Origin: Rubrobacter tropicus | GTDB taxonomy: Bacteria; Actinomycetota; Rubrobacteria; Rubrobacterales; Rubrobacteraceae | DNA length: 64,000 bases | NCBI RefSeq assembly: GCF_011492945.1 | Contig: NZ_CP045119.1 | Span: forward strand, 2,604,001-2,668,000 | Direction of reading: 5' to 3' | Shown here: in pieces, positions 1-9,756 of the stretch | How positions within the stretch are numbered: the stretch's first letter is position 1 | Layout: each line of letters begins with the position of its first letter | Made by a program: the position numbers and the translations under genes | The notes under the pieces: model-generated | Seen by the model: only the letters and a program-made list of their open reading frames with translations | Databases searched by the model: none | Told to the model about the DNA's origin: nothing

Positions 1-1185
1 GAAGAACGCCAGGACCGAGGCGACGATGCCGGTGATGATCGTGATCCTGTACGGCGTGCGGAAGCTCGGGTGCACCCGGGCCAGGCCCCGCGGCAACAAA
101 TTGTCCCGGCTCATGGCGAACGCGACCCGGCTCTGGCCGAGCATCAGGATCATGACGACAACGGTGAGCCCGACGAGTATCGCCGCGGAGACGACCAGCT
201 GCGCGGCCGGGAAGGGCGTGTTCTCCAAAGCCGTCGCCGCCGGGGCGGCGGTTGCGAGCTCCTTGTAGGGCCTGAGCCCGGTAAAGACCACGGAGGCCAG
301 GATATACAGGACCGTGCAGATCCCGAGCGACGCGAAGATCCCGATGGGTATGTCCCTCTGCGGGTTGCGCGCCTCCTCCGAGGTGGTTGCCACGATGTCG
401 AAACCGATGTAGGCGAAAAACACGAGCGCGGCCCCGGTAAAGATGCCCGTGATCCCGTAGATGGTGTCTATTCCGAGGATGCTCGGCAGCAGGTAGGCGT
501 CGAGCGCGGTGCCGTAAGCCTCTTCGCCCGGCGCCGGCGCCGGGATAAAGGGCGTGAGGTTCGCCGCGTCTATGAACCACACGCCGAAGCCAATGATAAA
601 GAGCGTAACCAGGACCTTGATCGCCGTGATCACCTGGTTGAACTGCGAGCTCAGCTTGATCCCGATTACCAGAATAACCGTCATGCCCAGGATCACGAGC
701 ACCGCCAGCCAGTCGTGCGAGATGGCGCTGTCCGGCTCCGCCGCGTATAACCCCGGCGGCACGGTTATCCCGAGACCCTTGAAGACGCTCACGAAGTAGC
801 CGGACCAGCCCTTGGCGACGGTGGCGGCCCCGAGGGTGAACTCCAGTATGAGGTCCCAGCCGATCAACCACGCCACGAACTCGCCCAGGGCCGCGTACGA
901 GAACGTGTACGCGCTACCCGCGACCGGCACGGTGCTCGCGAACTCCGCGTAGCAGAGCGCCGCAAGCGCGCAGGCGAGCCCCGCGACGACGTAGGAGAGC
1001 GCGATGGCCGGTCCGGCGTACCCGGCCGCGGCCTCGCCGGTCAGGACGAAGAGCCCGGTTCCGATGATGACGCCTATGCCGAAGACCGTCAGGTCGAGGG
1101 GTCCCAGGGACTTGCTAAGCCTGAACTCGGGCTCTTCCGTGTCCCTGATAGATTGCTCGATGGACTTGGTGCGCATGATCCCCAC
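1..1185 (-). CDS. APC-superfamily amino acid permease (C-terminus cut off by window edge)
   Basis: Inner-membrane amino acid transporter resembling cationic amino acid permeases. About 395 codons are present and the reading frame runs off the left edge. The GTG at 1185 is preceded by GGAGGGAGG at about 5 bases, better placed than for the ATG three codons later. After a charged N-terminal tail the protein shows GIGVIIGTGLF, the glycine-rich first helix that contacts substrate in APC carriers, and then a long series of hydrophobic segments including a VAGSAYTFSY stretch typical of the family. It stands alone, transcribed away from the next gene's 3' end. The substrate cannot be told from sequence alone. 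Confidence 0.85.
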   Translation of the reverse strand, partial: MGIMRTKSIEQSIRDTEEPEFRLSKSLGPLDLTVFGIGVIIGTGLFVLTGEAAAGYAGPAIALSYVVAGLACALAALCYAEFASTVPVAGSAYTFSYAALGEFVAWLIGWDLILEFTLGAATVAKGWSGYFVSVFKGLGITVPPGLYAAEPDSAISHDWLAVLVILGMTVILVIGIKLSSQFNQVITAIKVLVTLFIIGFGVWFIDAANLTPFIPAPAPGEEAYGTALDAYLLPSILGIDTIYGITGIFTGAALVFFAYIGFDIVATTSEEARNPQRDIPIGIFASLGICTVLYILASVVFTGLRPYKELATAAPAATALENTPFPAAQLVVSAAILVGLTVVVMILMLGQSRVAFAMSRDNLLPRGLARVHPSFRTPYRITIITGIVASVLAFF

Positions 1186-1295
1186 GGCGGCCTCCCTCCA
1201 GCTTTCACCCGTCACCCGCGTCTTCGCGTTGCGCGCATTCTAAAGGGTTGAGGCGGCGTACGCTGCCGCCCGTGGCGGACGCGGCGGCCCCGGCC

Positions 1296-2114
1296 TTACT
1301 GGGCCGCGGGAGAGGCGCTGGCGTCGGGGTTGTTCTTGCCCCCGGCCGCGGGCGAAGCGCTCGCGGGAGGTTCTTCGGGGGCGGGTTCCTCGGCGGCCGG
1401 AGACGCGCTGGATGGGGCCTCCTCCGCGGCGGGCGAGGCGCTGGAGCCGCCCGCGGGGTCTTCGCCGCCCGGCACGGCCGGGATGTCCTGCACGCGGTCG
1501 ATGACCCCTCCTCCGCCGCCGCCGCCAAGGTCCACGTCCCCACCGGAGAGCGTGGAGCCCGCGCCGGAGTCGTCGAACCCGGCCACGTGGATGCCGGGCG
1601 CGGCGCCGTAGGGGCACTCGGCCCAGAGCCCGCACGAGAGGCTGTTGCCAATGACTTTCTCTACGCCCCAGATGGCGACCAGGCAGATGACCAGCGCCAC
1701 GGCGGCGGCGGCGAGGGCTTTTATGAGGATCGGGCGCCTCGCAGGCGTCGGCAGCCCGCGGAACCACTCCACGGCGGCCCTCATGCGGCCCGCGAAGTTG
1801 TTGCGCAGGTCGGGGCGTCCCGGGGGGTTGGCCGCCTCCGCCGTGACCGCTTGTTCGGCCGGAGCGGCAGCCGCGCCCGCTTCCCGGCGCTCGCGGAGCC
1901 TCGTCGCGCCGCCGCGCACGCGGCCCGCGGCGTTCTCGATGTACGCCTTGAGAACGGCCGAGCCGCCGGTGATGATCATGGCCGTGACGGCCGCGCCGAG
2001 AAGCGTGCCCGCCACGCCGAAGCGGGACGTCACGAAAGCCGCCCCGGTGGCGGCGAGCCCGGCGGCCATGACCTGATGGGTATCTATGCCTGGGTTTGCG
2101 TTCCTGGTGCTCAC
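1296..2114 (-). CDS. membrane protein with Ser-Ala-Pro repeat tail, unknown function
   Basis: I do not recognise a family. The 272-residue product has a hydrophobic stretch near residues 33-50 and a clear membrane helix near 130-150 (ALAAAAVALVICLVAIWGV). A glycine-rich segment follows, and then a low-complexity tail with four copies of an SASPAA core mostly joined by Glu/Pro. Such tails are often extracytoplasmic linkers or wall-spanning stalks; that role here is inference. Very long frames overlap it in all directions because of high GC, but only this one has membrane helices and ordinary composition. Confidence 0.6.
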   Translation of the reverse strand: MSTRNANPGIDTHQVMAAGLAATGAAFVTSRFGVAGTLLGAAVTAMIITGGSAVLKAYIENAAGRVRGGATRLRERREAGAAAAPAEQAVTAEAANPPGRPDLRNNFAGRMRAAVEWFRGLPTPARRPILIKALAAAAVALVICLVAIWGVEKVIGNSLSCGLWAECPYGAAPGIHVAGFDDSGAGSTLSGGDVDLGGGGGGGVIDRVQDIPAVPGGEDPAGGSSASPAAEEAPSSASPAAEEPAPEEPPASASPAAGGKNNPDASASPAAQ

Positions 2115-2257
2115 GGGCCTTGAATCTATCAGCCGGCCAAAGCGGTTTCAAAGACGATTTTCGGTGTGTATTCGCTCCCCGGCCGCCGCCACCCGTAGCG
2201 GCGGGGACCCACCCGCGGTTAGAATCCTCCCTATTCTGCGACAAAGAAAGGGGGAGA

Positions 2258-2707
2258 ATGTCCTCCACGAATAACGGAAAATTCTCCGAGCTGTTCGGGG
2301 TCATAGAAGACTATGCCCAGAGGGAGTACCACTACCAGGACAAGGCGCTCCAGGTCATAGCCGGGTCATACGTCTTCATGTTCGAGAGCGAGGACATGCC
2401 GGACGCCAGGCCCGTGCTCGACAACATCCTCGAACAGTACGACTACGTCTTCACGACCATCGAGCGCGGCAACCTGGATCCCCTCATCGTGGACGCCATC
2501 GTAAAGGTGGCCCTCTACCGCGAGGAGCACATGGAATGGGGCATCAACCGCCTCGGCAGGATCCTCGAAGCCCTCTTCCGTCGCTCCCGCACCGACGAGA
2601 CCTACGAGGACTACGTGACGGACACCAACCTCGTCATCCGGGGCCTCGAAAGGATGGTAACGGGCTCGGTTCTGGAAGAGTTCGTGGAGGCGAGCAACGG
2701 GGGATAG
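2258..2707 (+). CDS. hypothetical protein, all-alpha, 149 aa
   Basis: Not a family I recognise. The start at 2258 is chosen because AAAGAAAGGGGGAGA lies directly upstream; the open frame extends further 5' without a ribosome site. The acidic soluble protein (MSSTNNGKFSELFGVIEDYA...) has no signal peptide or membrane segment. It looks mostly helical, with amphipathic stretches such as VVDAIVKVALYREEHMEWG-like runs near residues 80-100. It lies between a membrane protein gene on the opposite strand and the 3' end of uvrA, so its neighbours say little about its job. Confidence 0.7.
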   Translation: MSSTNNGKFSELFGVIEDYAQREYHYQDKALQVIAGSYVFMFESEDMPDARPVLDNILEQYDYVFTTIERGNLDPLIVDAIVKVALYREEHMEWGINRLGRILEALFRRSRTDETYEDYVTDTNLVIRGLERMVTGSVLEEFVEASNGG

Positions 2708-2710
2708 AGC

Positions 2711-2877
2711 TTTCGGCTGTCAGCCCTCGGCTATCAGCTTTTTGGTCCTGTTGATTGGCCTTTCTCGCCGGGTCTGCGGGCCGTTCTCCCGCAACGCAGC
2801 CCGTAGCCTGGCCGCGTTGCCACACAAAACGGTCGGCCACCCGCCAAGAAGCTGAGGGCTGAAAGCTGGAGGCTGAT
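2711..2877. repeat. inverted pair of heptameric repeats
   Basis: Four heptads of type NNTCRGC (TTTCGGC, TGTCAGC, CCTCGGC, TATCAGC) at 2711-2738 face four heptads of the complementary type RGCTGRN (AGCTGAG, GGCTGAA, AGCTGGA, GGCTGAT) at 2850-2877. The two arms could pair and enclose about 110 bases. The element fills the gap between two convergent genes and matches arrays at other intergenic sites in the window. Confidence 0.75.
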
Positions 2878-2878
2878 A

Positions 2879-5731
2879 CTAAGACGCCGCCATCACTTCC
2901 GGCATGAGGTCGCGGAGGAAGCGGCCCGTGTGCGAGGCTTCGGCGTGCGCTATCTCCTCGGGGGTGCCCGTGGCGACTATCTCGCCGCCCCCGTCGCCGC
3001 CCTCGGGGCCGAGGTCTATCACGTGGTCGGCGGAGCGGATCACGTCGAGGTTGTGCTCGATGACGATGACGGTGTTGCCGGCGTCGACGAGCCTGTGCAG
3101 TATGTGCAGCAGCTTCTCCACGTCCGCGAAGTGCAGGCCCGTCGTCGGCTCGTCGAGGATGTAGACGGTCTTTCCGGTCGCCCTCTTCCCGAGCTCACTG
3201 GCGAGCTTGACCCTCTGCGCCTCACCGCCCGAGAGCGTCGTCGCGGGCTGGCCGAGCCGGACGTAGCCGAGGCCCACGTCCCTCAAGGTCTCCATGCGGC
3301 GGGCGATGGCCGGAACCGGCGCGAAGAAGCCGCAGGCCTCTTCGACGGTCATGTCCAGAACGTCCGAGATGGACTTGCCCTTGTAGGTGGCGCGGAGGGT
3401 CTCGGTGTTGTAGCGGCGGCCCTTGCAGACCTCGCAAGGGACGTAGACGTCCGGGAGGAAGTGCATCTCTATCCGGATCTGGCCGTCCCCCTTGCACGCC
3501 TCGCACCGCCCGCCCTTCACGTTGAAGGAGAAGCGCCCCGGCTTGTAGCCCCGGATCTTGGCCTCCGCCGTCGAGGCGAAGAGCTGGCGGATGTGGTCGA
3601 AGACCTTGGTGTAGGTGGCCGGGTTGGAGCGCGGGGTCCTTCCTATCGGGCTCTGGTCTATGTCTATGACCTTGTCGACGTTCTCGATCCCCTTGAGGCC
3701 GGCGTGCCTCCCCGGGCGGTGCTTGCCGCGGCTCACGGCGTTGGCGAGCGCCTTGTACAGGATCTCGTTGACGAGCGTGCTCTTCCCGGAACCCGAGACC
3801 CCCGTTATGCACGTCAACACCGACAGCGGAAACTCCACGTCGACGCTTTTCAGGTTGTGCTCGGTCGCGCCGATCAGGCCTATCGTCCCGGTCGGCTCGC
3901 GCCGCTCCTCGGGGGGCTCTATGCGCCGGCGGCCGGAGAGGAAGTCGCCCGTTATCGAGCGCTCCTCCGCTTCGACGTCCCCGACGGAGCCGGTGGCGAT
4001 GATCTCGCCGCCGTGGACCCCGGCACCCGGGCCGACGTCCACGACGTAATCGGCGGCCCGGATCGTGTCCTCGTCGTGCTCGACGACTATGAGCGTGTTG
4101 CCAAGGTCCCTGAGCTTCTCGAGCGTGGTCAGGAGCCTGCGGTTGTCCCGCTGGTGCAGCCCGATCGAAGGCTCGTCTAGCACGTAGAGCACGCCGACGA
4201 GCCCGCTGCCTACCTGAGAGGCCAGCCTGATCCTCTGCGCCTCCCCACCCGAAAGCGTCCCAGCCGAGCGGGCGAGGGTCAGGTAGCCCAAGCCCACGTC
4301 GACCAGGAAGCCGAGCCTCTCCCGGATCTCCTTGACGACCCGCTCCCCGATCAGCCACTCCCTGGTCGTGAAATCGACCTCCTGGAAGAAGTCCTGCGCT
4401 TTCCAGACGGAGAGCTCGGTGAACTCGGAGATGCTCTTCTCCCCCACCGTGACGGCGAGCGCCTCCGGACGGAGCCTCGCGCCCTTGCACTTGGGGCAGG
4501 GGACGTGGCTCATGAACTCCTCGATCTTCTCCCGCCGATACTCGGAGTCCGTCTCGACGTATCGCCGCTGCAGGTTGCTCACGACGCCGTCGAACTGGGT
4601 CATGTACTGGCGCCTGCGGTTGTAGCGGTTCCTGTAGGAGACGTAGATGCGCTCCCCGTCCGTCCCGTAAAGGATGAGGTTCTTGTGCTCCTCCGGGAGG
4701 TCCCGCCACGCCACGTCCAGATCTATGTCGTACTTCTCGGAGAGCGCCCCGAGCACGCTCCTGTGGTACTCCGTCTGCGAGTTGGCCCACGGCACGACCG
4801 CGCCCTCGTTGACGCTCAGATCCTCGTTCGGCACCACGAGCGCCGGGTCTATCTCAAGCCTGCTCCCGAGCCCGTCGCACCTGTCGCAGGCCCCGTGCGG
4901 GCTGTTGAACGAGAACGTCCGCGGCTGTATCTCCGCTATGGACGCCCCGCAGTTCGTGCAGGTGAACGACTCCGAGAAGAGCATCGACTCGCCGGCCCCG
5001 CCGCCGTCCTTCTCGACCGTCTCTATCTGGACCAGTCCGTCGGCCAGTTTCAGCGCGGTCTCGATCGAGTCGGTCAGGCGGCGCTCCATGCCGTCCCGGA
5101 TCACGAGCCGGTCGACCACCACCTCGATGTCGTGCTTGTAGTTCTTGTCGAGCCCGAGGTCAACCGGCAACTCGTGGGTCTCCCCGTCGACGCGGACCCT
5201 CGCGAAGCCCTGCTCGGCGAAGTCCTTGAACATCTTGGAATGCTCGCCCTTGCGCCCGCGCACGACGGGCGCGAGCACCATAAAGCGCGTCTTCTCCGGC
5301 AACGTCAGCACCTTCTCGACCATCTGCTGCGGGGTCGACGAGGCGACCGGGTAGCCGCAGACGTGGCAGTGCGGGCGTCCGGCGCGGGCGTAGAGGAGGC
5401 GCAGGTAGTCGTAGATCTCGGTGACCGTAGCAACCGTCGAACGCGGGTTGTTGGAGGTAGTCTTCTGGTCGATGGAAACGGCCGGCGACAGCCCGTCTAT
5501 GTGGTCGACGTCCGGCTTGTCCATCTGCCCGAGGAACTGGCGGGCGTAGGCCGAGAGGCTCTCGACGTAGCGGCGCTGCCCCTCGGCGTAGATGGTGTCG
5601 AAGGCAAGCGACGACTTGCCGCTCCCGGAGAGGCCCGTGACGACGACCATCACGTCGCGGGGCAGGGAGACGGTAACGTCCTTCAGGTTATGCTCGCGCG
5701 CTCCCCGCACGACGATCTGATTATCGGCGAT
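2879..5731 (-). CDS. uvrA: UvrABC excinuclease subunit A, probable ATC start
   Basis: DNA damage-recognition ATPase of nucleotide excision repair; it loads UvrB on lesions. Two ABC modules are visible: a first Walker A (GLSGSGKSS, Lys about 39), zinc-binding CxxC pairs (CHVCGYP; CTNCGAS with [14 protein letters not shown]), signature [13 protein letters not shown] and [12 protein letters not shown]. The second has GVSGSGKST, the CEACKGDG...CEVCKGRR zinc module, [13 protein letters not shown] and [12 protein letters not shown]. Length is 950 aa from 5731, normal for the family. The usual N-terminus ([16 protein letters not shown]) is restored only by initiating at an ATC at 5731, which has GAAGGGGTGAT five bases upstream. 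The first conventional codon, a GTG at 5710, lies about 26 bases from that site and has no SD of its own. Confidence 0.95.
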   Translation of the reverse strand: MADNQIVVRGAREHNLKDVTVSLPRDVMVVVTGLSGSGKSSLAFDTIYAEGQRRYVESLSAYARQFLGQMDKPDVDHIDGLSPAVSIDQKTTSNNPRSTVATVTEIYDYLRLLYARAGRPHCHVCGYPVASSTPQQMVEKVLTLPEKTRFMVLAPVVRGRKGEHSKMFKDFAEQGFARVRVDGETHELPVDLGLDKNYKHDIEVVVDRLVIRDGMERRLTDSIETALKLADGLVQIETVEKDGGGAGESMLFSESFTCTNCGASIAEIQPRTFSFNSPHGACDRCDGLGSRLEIDPALVVPNEDLSVNEGAVVPWANSQTEYHRSVLGALSEKYDIDLDVAWRDLPEEHKNLILYGTDGERIYVSYRNRYNRRRQYMTQFDGVVSNLQRRYVETDSEYRREKIEEFMSHVPCPKCKGARLRPEALAVTVGEKSISEFTELSVWKAQDFFQEVDFTTREWLIGERVVKEIRERLGFLVDVGLGYLTLARSAGTLSGGEAQRIRLASQVGSGLVGVLYVLDEPSIGLHQRDNRRLLTTLEKLRDLGNTLIVVEHDEDTIRAADYVVDVGPGAGVHGGEIIATGSVGDVEAEERSITGDFLSGRRRIEPPEERREPTGTIGLIGATEHNLKSVDVEFPLSVLTCITGVSGSGKSTLVNEILYKALANAVSRGKHRPGRHAGLKGIENVDKVIDIDQSPIGRTPRSNPATYTKVFDHIRQLFASTAEAKIRGYKPGRFSFNVKGGRCEACKGDGQIRIEMHFLPDVYVPCEVCKGRRYNTETLRATYKGKSISDVLDMTVEEACGFFAPVPAIARRMETLRDVGLGYVRLGQPATTLSGGEAQRVKLASELGKRATGKTVYILDEPTTGLHFADVEKLLHILHRLVDAGNTVIVIEHNLDVIRSADHVIDLGPEGGDGGGEIVATGTPEEIAHAEASHTGRFLRDLMPEVMAAS

Positions 5732-5767
5732 GGGCCATCACCCCTTCTCTAAAGAACGCTACCGGCA

Positions 5768-5795
5768 AGTATACGGCCCCCTCTAGGGAGGCCAA
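5768..5795 (-). promoter_or_regulatory. candidate uvrA promoter
   Basis: On the minus strand TTGGCC (5795-5790) and TATACT (5773-5768) are separated by 16 bases. This would start RNA about 30 bases before the proposed ATC start. No clear LexA-type palindrome was seen nearby. Confidence 0.45.
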
Positions 5796-5845
5796 AGAAC
5801 CAGATTACTCTCCGCGAAATTTTAGCACCAGAAAGCTCGCCAGCT

Positions 5846-6004
5846 AGTCAGCATTTCAGCCTGTCAGCTTCCTGGTCTCGCTGACCGACAGGTCTCGACT
5901 ACGCCACCAGGCGCCGTCAACAACCACAGAAGCTGACGAGCTGAAAGCGAGGGCCGCAAGGCCCTATGCGTGCCGAGAGCGGAGGCGAAGCCGCAGCGCG
6001 CTGA
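5846..6004. repeat. heptad-type repeats plus 27-bp shared module in the uvrA-regulator gap
   Basis: The 398-base gap between uvrA and the next gene has no convincing ORF. It holds TCAGC-type units at 5846-5868, facing GCTGA-type units around 5932-5947, and a hairpin GGGCCGCAAGGCCC near 5951. A 27-bp module at 5978-6004 begins AGCGGAGGCGAAGCCG and ends GCTGA. Nearly identical modules lie at 8045-8071 and 37829-37855. Confidence 0.65.
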
Positions 6005-6129
6005 CAAGCGTAGCCCGGAGGGCGAAGCGAGCGCGACGACCGAAGGGAGGAGCCCGCCGTTTGCCAAAGTTCCTCGCGGGCTTCACAATGATACGGGCCG
6101 GTTACAGCGTGTTGCGAACGGAGACGGCC

Positions 6130-7819
6130 GTGATCCTTAAAGACTTCTCCCGGGTGCTCTTGGAAGAATTGGACGCCGACTGCCCGCTGCCCGGCGACCC
6201 CTCCCGCCCCGTCGCCGGCCTCGCCGTGGACGAACCTCTGAAGGGTTGGATCGGCAGGGACGAGGCGGTCTTCACGGCGAGGGAGGCCCTGGACGAGGAC
6301 TTTTTGGAGAACGTCGCCTCCTTCGGTTCCCCCGTCGTGGTCTGGCGCTCGGACGCCGCGGTCGCGTCCGCCGCAACGGAGAAGATGTCGGCCCTCGGCC
6401 TCGCGCTTCTCGTGCTCCCCCCGACGTGCCGCTGCGGCGGTTGCAGGTGACGCTCTCGGGGGCAACGACCTGCTCCTGCTCTCCCACAGCGCGGGGAGGA
6501 CGCTGCTCGAGGGCGCCGGGGGCGAGACCTCCTTGGCCGGGACCGTCGCGCGCGTCGCGGGGCTACTGGGCCGCTCCGTGGTGGTCGAGGACCCGGTGGG
6601 GCGTCTGATCTCCGGCTCACCCGAAGCCCGCGGGGAGAACAGCCTGTGGGGTTTGCTCGAGGATCTGTCGCTGCGGGCGTCCAGGGCGTCGGGCGTAGAC
6701 GAGACCCGCCGCGAGCGCAGGGACCGCTACGCGAGGCTGCCCGACGGTTACCTCTCCGTCCCCGTCGAACGCTGGCGCGTCGAGGACCGCGAGTTTTTCT
6801 GGACCCCGATCGGCACCGGCGCCCCCGCCGGATACCTCTGGGTCGACCTCGAAGGCGAGACCCTGCGCCCCGAAGACGTGGTCCACCTGTACTGGGCCAG
6901 GCGCGTCCTCGAATCCGAGCTCGCCAAAGACCGCGTCCGCCTCGAAACCGAGCTCGGCGTCCGTGGGGACTTCGTCGACGACCTGGTAAACGGCCACTAC
7001 GGGTCGGTCGACTTGCTCCTGCAACGCGCCGGCTACCTCGGGGCCGATCTCGCCAACGGGGCGCTCGTCCTGATCGTGGACATCGACGACTTCGCCCGCT
7101 ACCTGGAACGCCGCAAACCAAAGGAACCGGCCATCCAGGAGCTGAAGCGCCGTCTGGCCGAGGCCGTGAGGATGCAGACCCGCCAGCTCTTCTCCAACTT
7201 CCTCCTCGGCCCTCGCTCGGACAACGTAATCGTCTTCCTGGGCTCCTCCGAGGACACCCCGCCGGAAGACCTGCCCGAGAAGGCGCAGCTTTTGGCAAAG
7301 GGCGTTCAGCGTTACGTAAAAGGCCTCCTCCCCGACCTGACGATCTCCGTCGGCATCGGGCGCAACAAGAGGAACCCGGCGCTCCTTCCCGACGCCTACT
7401 CGGAGGCCGAGGTGGCCCTGGAGATCGGTCACCGCATCCACGGCCCATCCTCCGTCTCCACGTTCGAAGGCACCGGCACCTACAAGCTCCTCTTCCGCGT
7501 CTTCCAGGAGAACCCGGAGGAACTAATAGCCTTCTACGAGGAGACCCTGGAGCCCGTCGTCCGCTACGACTCCCGCTACAGCACGGAGCTCGTCCAGACC
7601 CTCGTAACCTACCTCGGCAACGACGCCTCCACCGTCAGAACCGCCTCCGACCTCTACGCCCACCGCCACACCATCCGCTACCGCCTCGACCGCGTGAGCG
7701 AGCTGACCGGCCTCGACGTCGACAAGAGCGAAGACCGCGAACGTCTCACCCTCGGCATAAAAGCCATGCAACTCCTCGGCCGCGTCCCCGAACGCCCGAC
7801 CAGCTTCGCTGATCGGTAG
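6130..7819 (+). pseudogene. PucR/CdaR-type transcriptional regulator, interrupted by two one-base gaps
   Basis: Transcriptional activator type with an N-terminal sensor-like domain, a central GGDEF-like CdaR domain (about residues 250-400) and a C-terminal PucR helix-turn-helix (HRHTIRYRLDRVSELTGLD). The frame starting at GTG 6130 (CGGAGA just upstream) reads to LLVLPP. It then continues as DVPLRRLQVTLSG in another frame and as GNDLLLLSHSAG in the third, which runs intact to 7819. The breaks sit at a C run (6417-6422) and a G run (6458-6462). Adding one base to each restores a normal 563-aa protein. Apart from these two sites there is no decay, so an assembly error is as likely as a true mutation. 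It lies upstream of amt and could regulate nitrogen or purine genes. Confidence 0.8.
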
Positions 7820-7837
7820 CCCGCCGCCCTTCGGGCA

Positions 7838-8071
7838 GCTTTCAGCCCGCTCCGCCCTGTCGGGCTCCGCTCTCAGCGCGCTTCGGCCCGCTTCGCAGTC
7901 TTAGCTCTCAGCCAGTCAGCTTCCCGCCGCGCAGGCCACGACCGGGCCGCGCCCCGCGCGATGGTTCCTCCGACGCGTGGCGCAACAGTACCTGACAACT
8001 TGCTGATAGCTGATGGCTGAAAGGCGCGAAGCGCCGGGCTGACAAGCGGAGGCGAAGCCGGAGCGCGCTGA
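7838..8071. repeat. facing heptad repeats with 27-bp module, upstream of amt
   Basis: This fills most of the 392-base gap between the regulator and amt. The left arm has TTTCAGC, CTCTCAGC, TCTTAGC and AGTCAGC units (7841-7921). The right arm has TGCTGAT, AGCTGAT and GGCTGAA near 8001-8023, followed by the 27-bp module at 8045-8071. No ORF there has coding character. Confidence 0.65.
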
Positions 8072-8211
8072 TGCCCGCCCCCTTGGACATTCGCCTCAAC
8101 AAACAAGTCCCGCGGGGTGGGCATCTTTGTCCAGACGGCCAAAGATCCTCCCGGGGGCGACACATAGACTAGGTTCCGAGAGAATATACTCCCGTTTCCT
8201 AAGGAGGGACT

Positions 8212-9636
8212 TTGCGGCGGTTAACCATTTTCATGCTCACGACGATGATGCTCGTCCTGGCGTTGCCGGCCCTGGCTTTCGCGCAGGACGCGCCCTCGAC
8301 GGCGGACCTATCGCTCGCCATGGACACCATGTGGGTAGTTATAGCGGCCGTCCTCGTCCTGTTCATGCAGGCGGGGTTCGCGATGCTCGAGGTCGGGTTC
8401 TCGAGCATGAAGAACGTCGGCAGCGTGGTGGCCAAGATCCTGGTGAACCTCGCGATAGCGGCCCTGCTCTTCTGGGCGGTCGGCTTCGCAATCACGTTCG
8501 GCACCGGCAACGCCATCTTCGGGACCCAGGGCTGGTTCCTGGCGGTGCCGGCGGGCCAGGTAAACGACGTCTACGCGGGGCTTTCGTGGACACAAGTTCC
8601 GCTCTCGGCCAAGTTCCTGTTCCAGGTCGCCTTCTGCGCCGTCTCGCTGGCGATCGTGTGGGGCACGATGCTGGAGCGGACCAAGTTCGCCGTCTACGTC
8701 GTCTTCGCCGTGGTCTTCGCGGGGCTGCTCTACCCGCTGGTGGGGCATTGGATCTGGGGCGGCGGCTGGCTTACCGAACTCGGTATGCAGGACTTCGCCG
8801 GCTCCACGGTCGTCCACCTCTCGGGCGCCATGGCCGCGCTCGCCGGGACGCTGCTTCTCGGCCCCAGGCTCGGCAAGTACGACGACGAGGGCCGTCCGGT
8901 GAACATACCCGGCCACAACATGCCGCTCGCGGTTCTGGGCGTCCTGATCCTGTGGGTCGGCTGGTACGGCTTCAACCCGGGCTCCACGATGGCGGCGAGC
9001 ACCCAGGTCGCCGACATCGCCCTGACCACCACCCTCGCCGCCGCCGCCGGCGTGCTCGGCGCCATGAGCATGAGCTACATGTATCGGAGGAACATCGACG
9101 TCGGCATGGGCGGCAACGGCGCCATCGCGGCACTCGTCGCCATCACCGCCCCCTGCGCCTTCGTCGCGCCCTGGGCCTCCATCGTGATCGGCTTCCTGGC
9201 GGGCGTCATCATGTACGCGACGCTGGTCTTCGTGGACAGGATCGGCGTCGACGACCCGCTCGGCGCCATCGCGGCGCACGGCATGGGCGGCATCTGGGGC
9301 ACGCTTTCCTGCGGCCTCTTCACGACCCCGGCGCTCGCGGCGGTCGGCGAGCCCGGCCTCTTCTACGGCGGCGGCTTCTACCAACTCGGCATCCAGGCCC
9401 TCGGCATCGTGGCCTGCGGCGGCTTCGTCTTTATAGCCTCGCTCGCGGTCTTCGCGGCCCTAAAGGCAACCATCGGCATCAGGGTCAAGCCAGACCAGGA
9501 GCTCGACGGCCTCGACATCCACGAGCACGGGGTCTTCGGCTACCCCGACCTCGTCGCCACGGACTACCAGAACGGCAACGGTCACACCAGGAGAGCCCCC
9601 GAGCCGGTGAGCGACACCGCGGAAGGCACCGCGTAA
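8212..9636 (+). CDS. amt: ammonium transporter (Amt/Mep/Rh family)
   Basis: Trimeric ammonium channel in the cytoplasmic membrane. The 474-aa product starts at TTG 8212 behind TAAGGAGGGAC. A signal peptide (LVLALPALAFAQDA) precedes a periplasmic N-terminus and about 11 hydrophobic segments. Typical Amt stretches are visible: QAGFAMLEVGF, DFAGSTVVHLSGAMAALAG, VLGVLILWVGWYGFNPGS and DDPLGAIAAHGMGGIWGTL with the pore histidine. The C-terminal tail contains the regulatory GLDIHEHG motif. No glnK/PII gene follows; the gene is ended by a strong hairpin, so it appears monocistronic. The preceding PucR-type gene is a plausible regulator. Confidence 0.97.
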   Translation: MRRLTIFMLTTMMLVLALPALAFAQDAPSTADLSLAMDTMWVVIAAVLVLFMQAGFAMLEVGFSSMKNVGSVVAKILVNLAIAALLFWAVGFAITFGTGNAIFGTQGWFLAVPAGQVNDVYAGLSWTQVPLSAKFLFQVAFCAVSLAIVWGTMLERTKFAVYVVFAVVFAGLLYPLVGHWIWGGGWLTELGMQDFAGSTVVHLSGAMAALAGTLLLGPRLGKYDDEGRPVNIPGHNMPLAVLGVLILWVGWYGFNPGSTMAASTQVADIALTTTLAAAAGVLGAMSMSYMYRRNIDVGMGGNGAIAALVAITAPCAFVAPWASIVIGFLAGVIMYATLVFVDRIGVDDPLGAIAAHGMGGIWGTLSCGLFTTPALAAVGEPGLFYGGGFYQLGIQALGIVACGGFVFIASLAVFAALKATIGIRVKPDQELDGLDIHEHGVFGYPDLVATDYQNGNGHTRRAPEPVSDTAEGTA

Positions 9637-9649
9637 AGACAGGGTTTCG

Positions 9650-9682
9650 GCACCGGCCGGGAATTCCCGGCCGGTGCTTTTT
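9650..9682 (+). terminator. rho-independent terminator after amt
   Basis: A perfect 14-bp palindrome arm GCACCGGCCGGGAA with its complement (9650-9677) is followed directly by five T residues (9678-9682), 14 bases after the amt stop codon. Confidence 0.95.
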
Positions 9683-9756
9683 CGCGCCCGCCCTTCCGCG
9701 GGTAGAGTTCTGTATGCTGAAACGAAACACGAACCCGAGTAGGCACGGAGGGCAGT

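Noticed and set aside
1240-2304. 354-aa minus-strand frame over the repeat-tailed membrane protein
   Set aside because: Very Arg/Gly-rich with no membrane helices; the 272-aa frame has normal features.
4505-5752. Long plus-strand frame across uvrA (415 aa)
   Set aside because: Shadow of uvrA; composition is biased and no domain is seen, while uvrA is unambiguous.
5732-5850. Possible SOS box near uvrA or uvrB
   Set aside because: No GAAC...GTTC palindrome of the right spacing was found in either upstream region.
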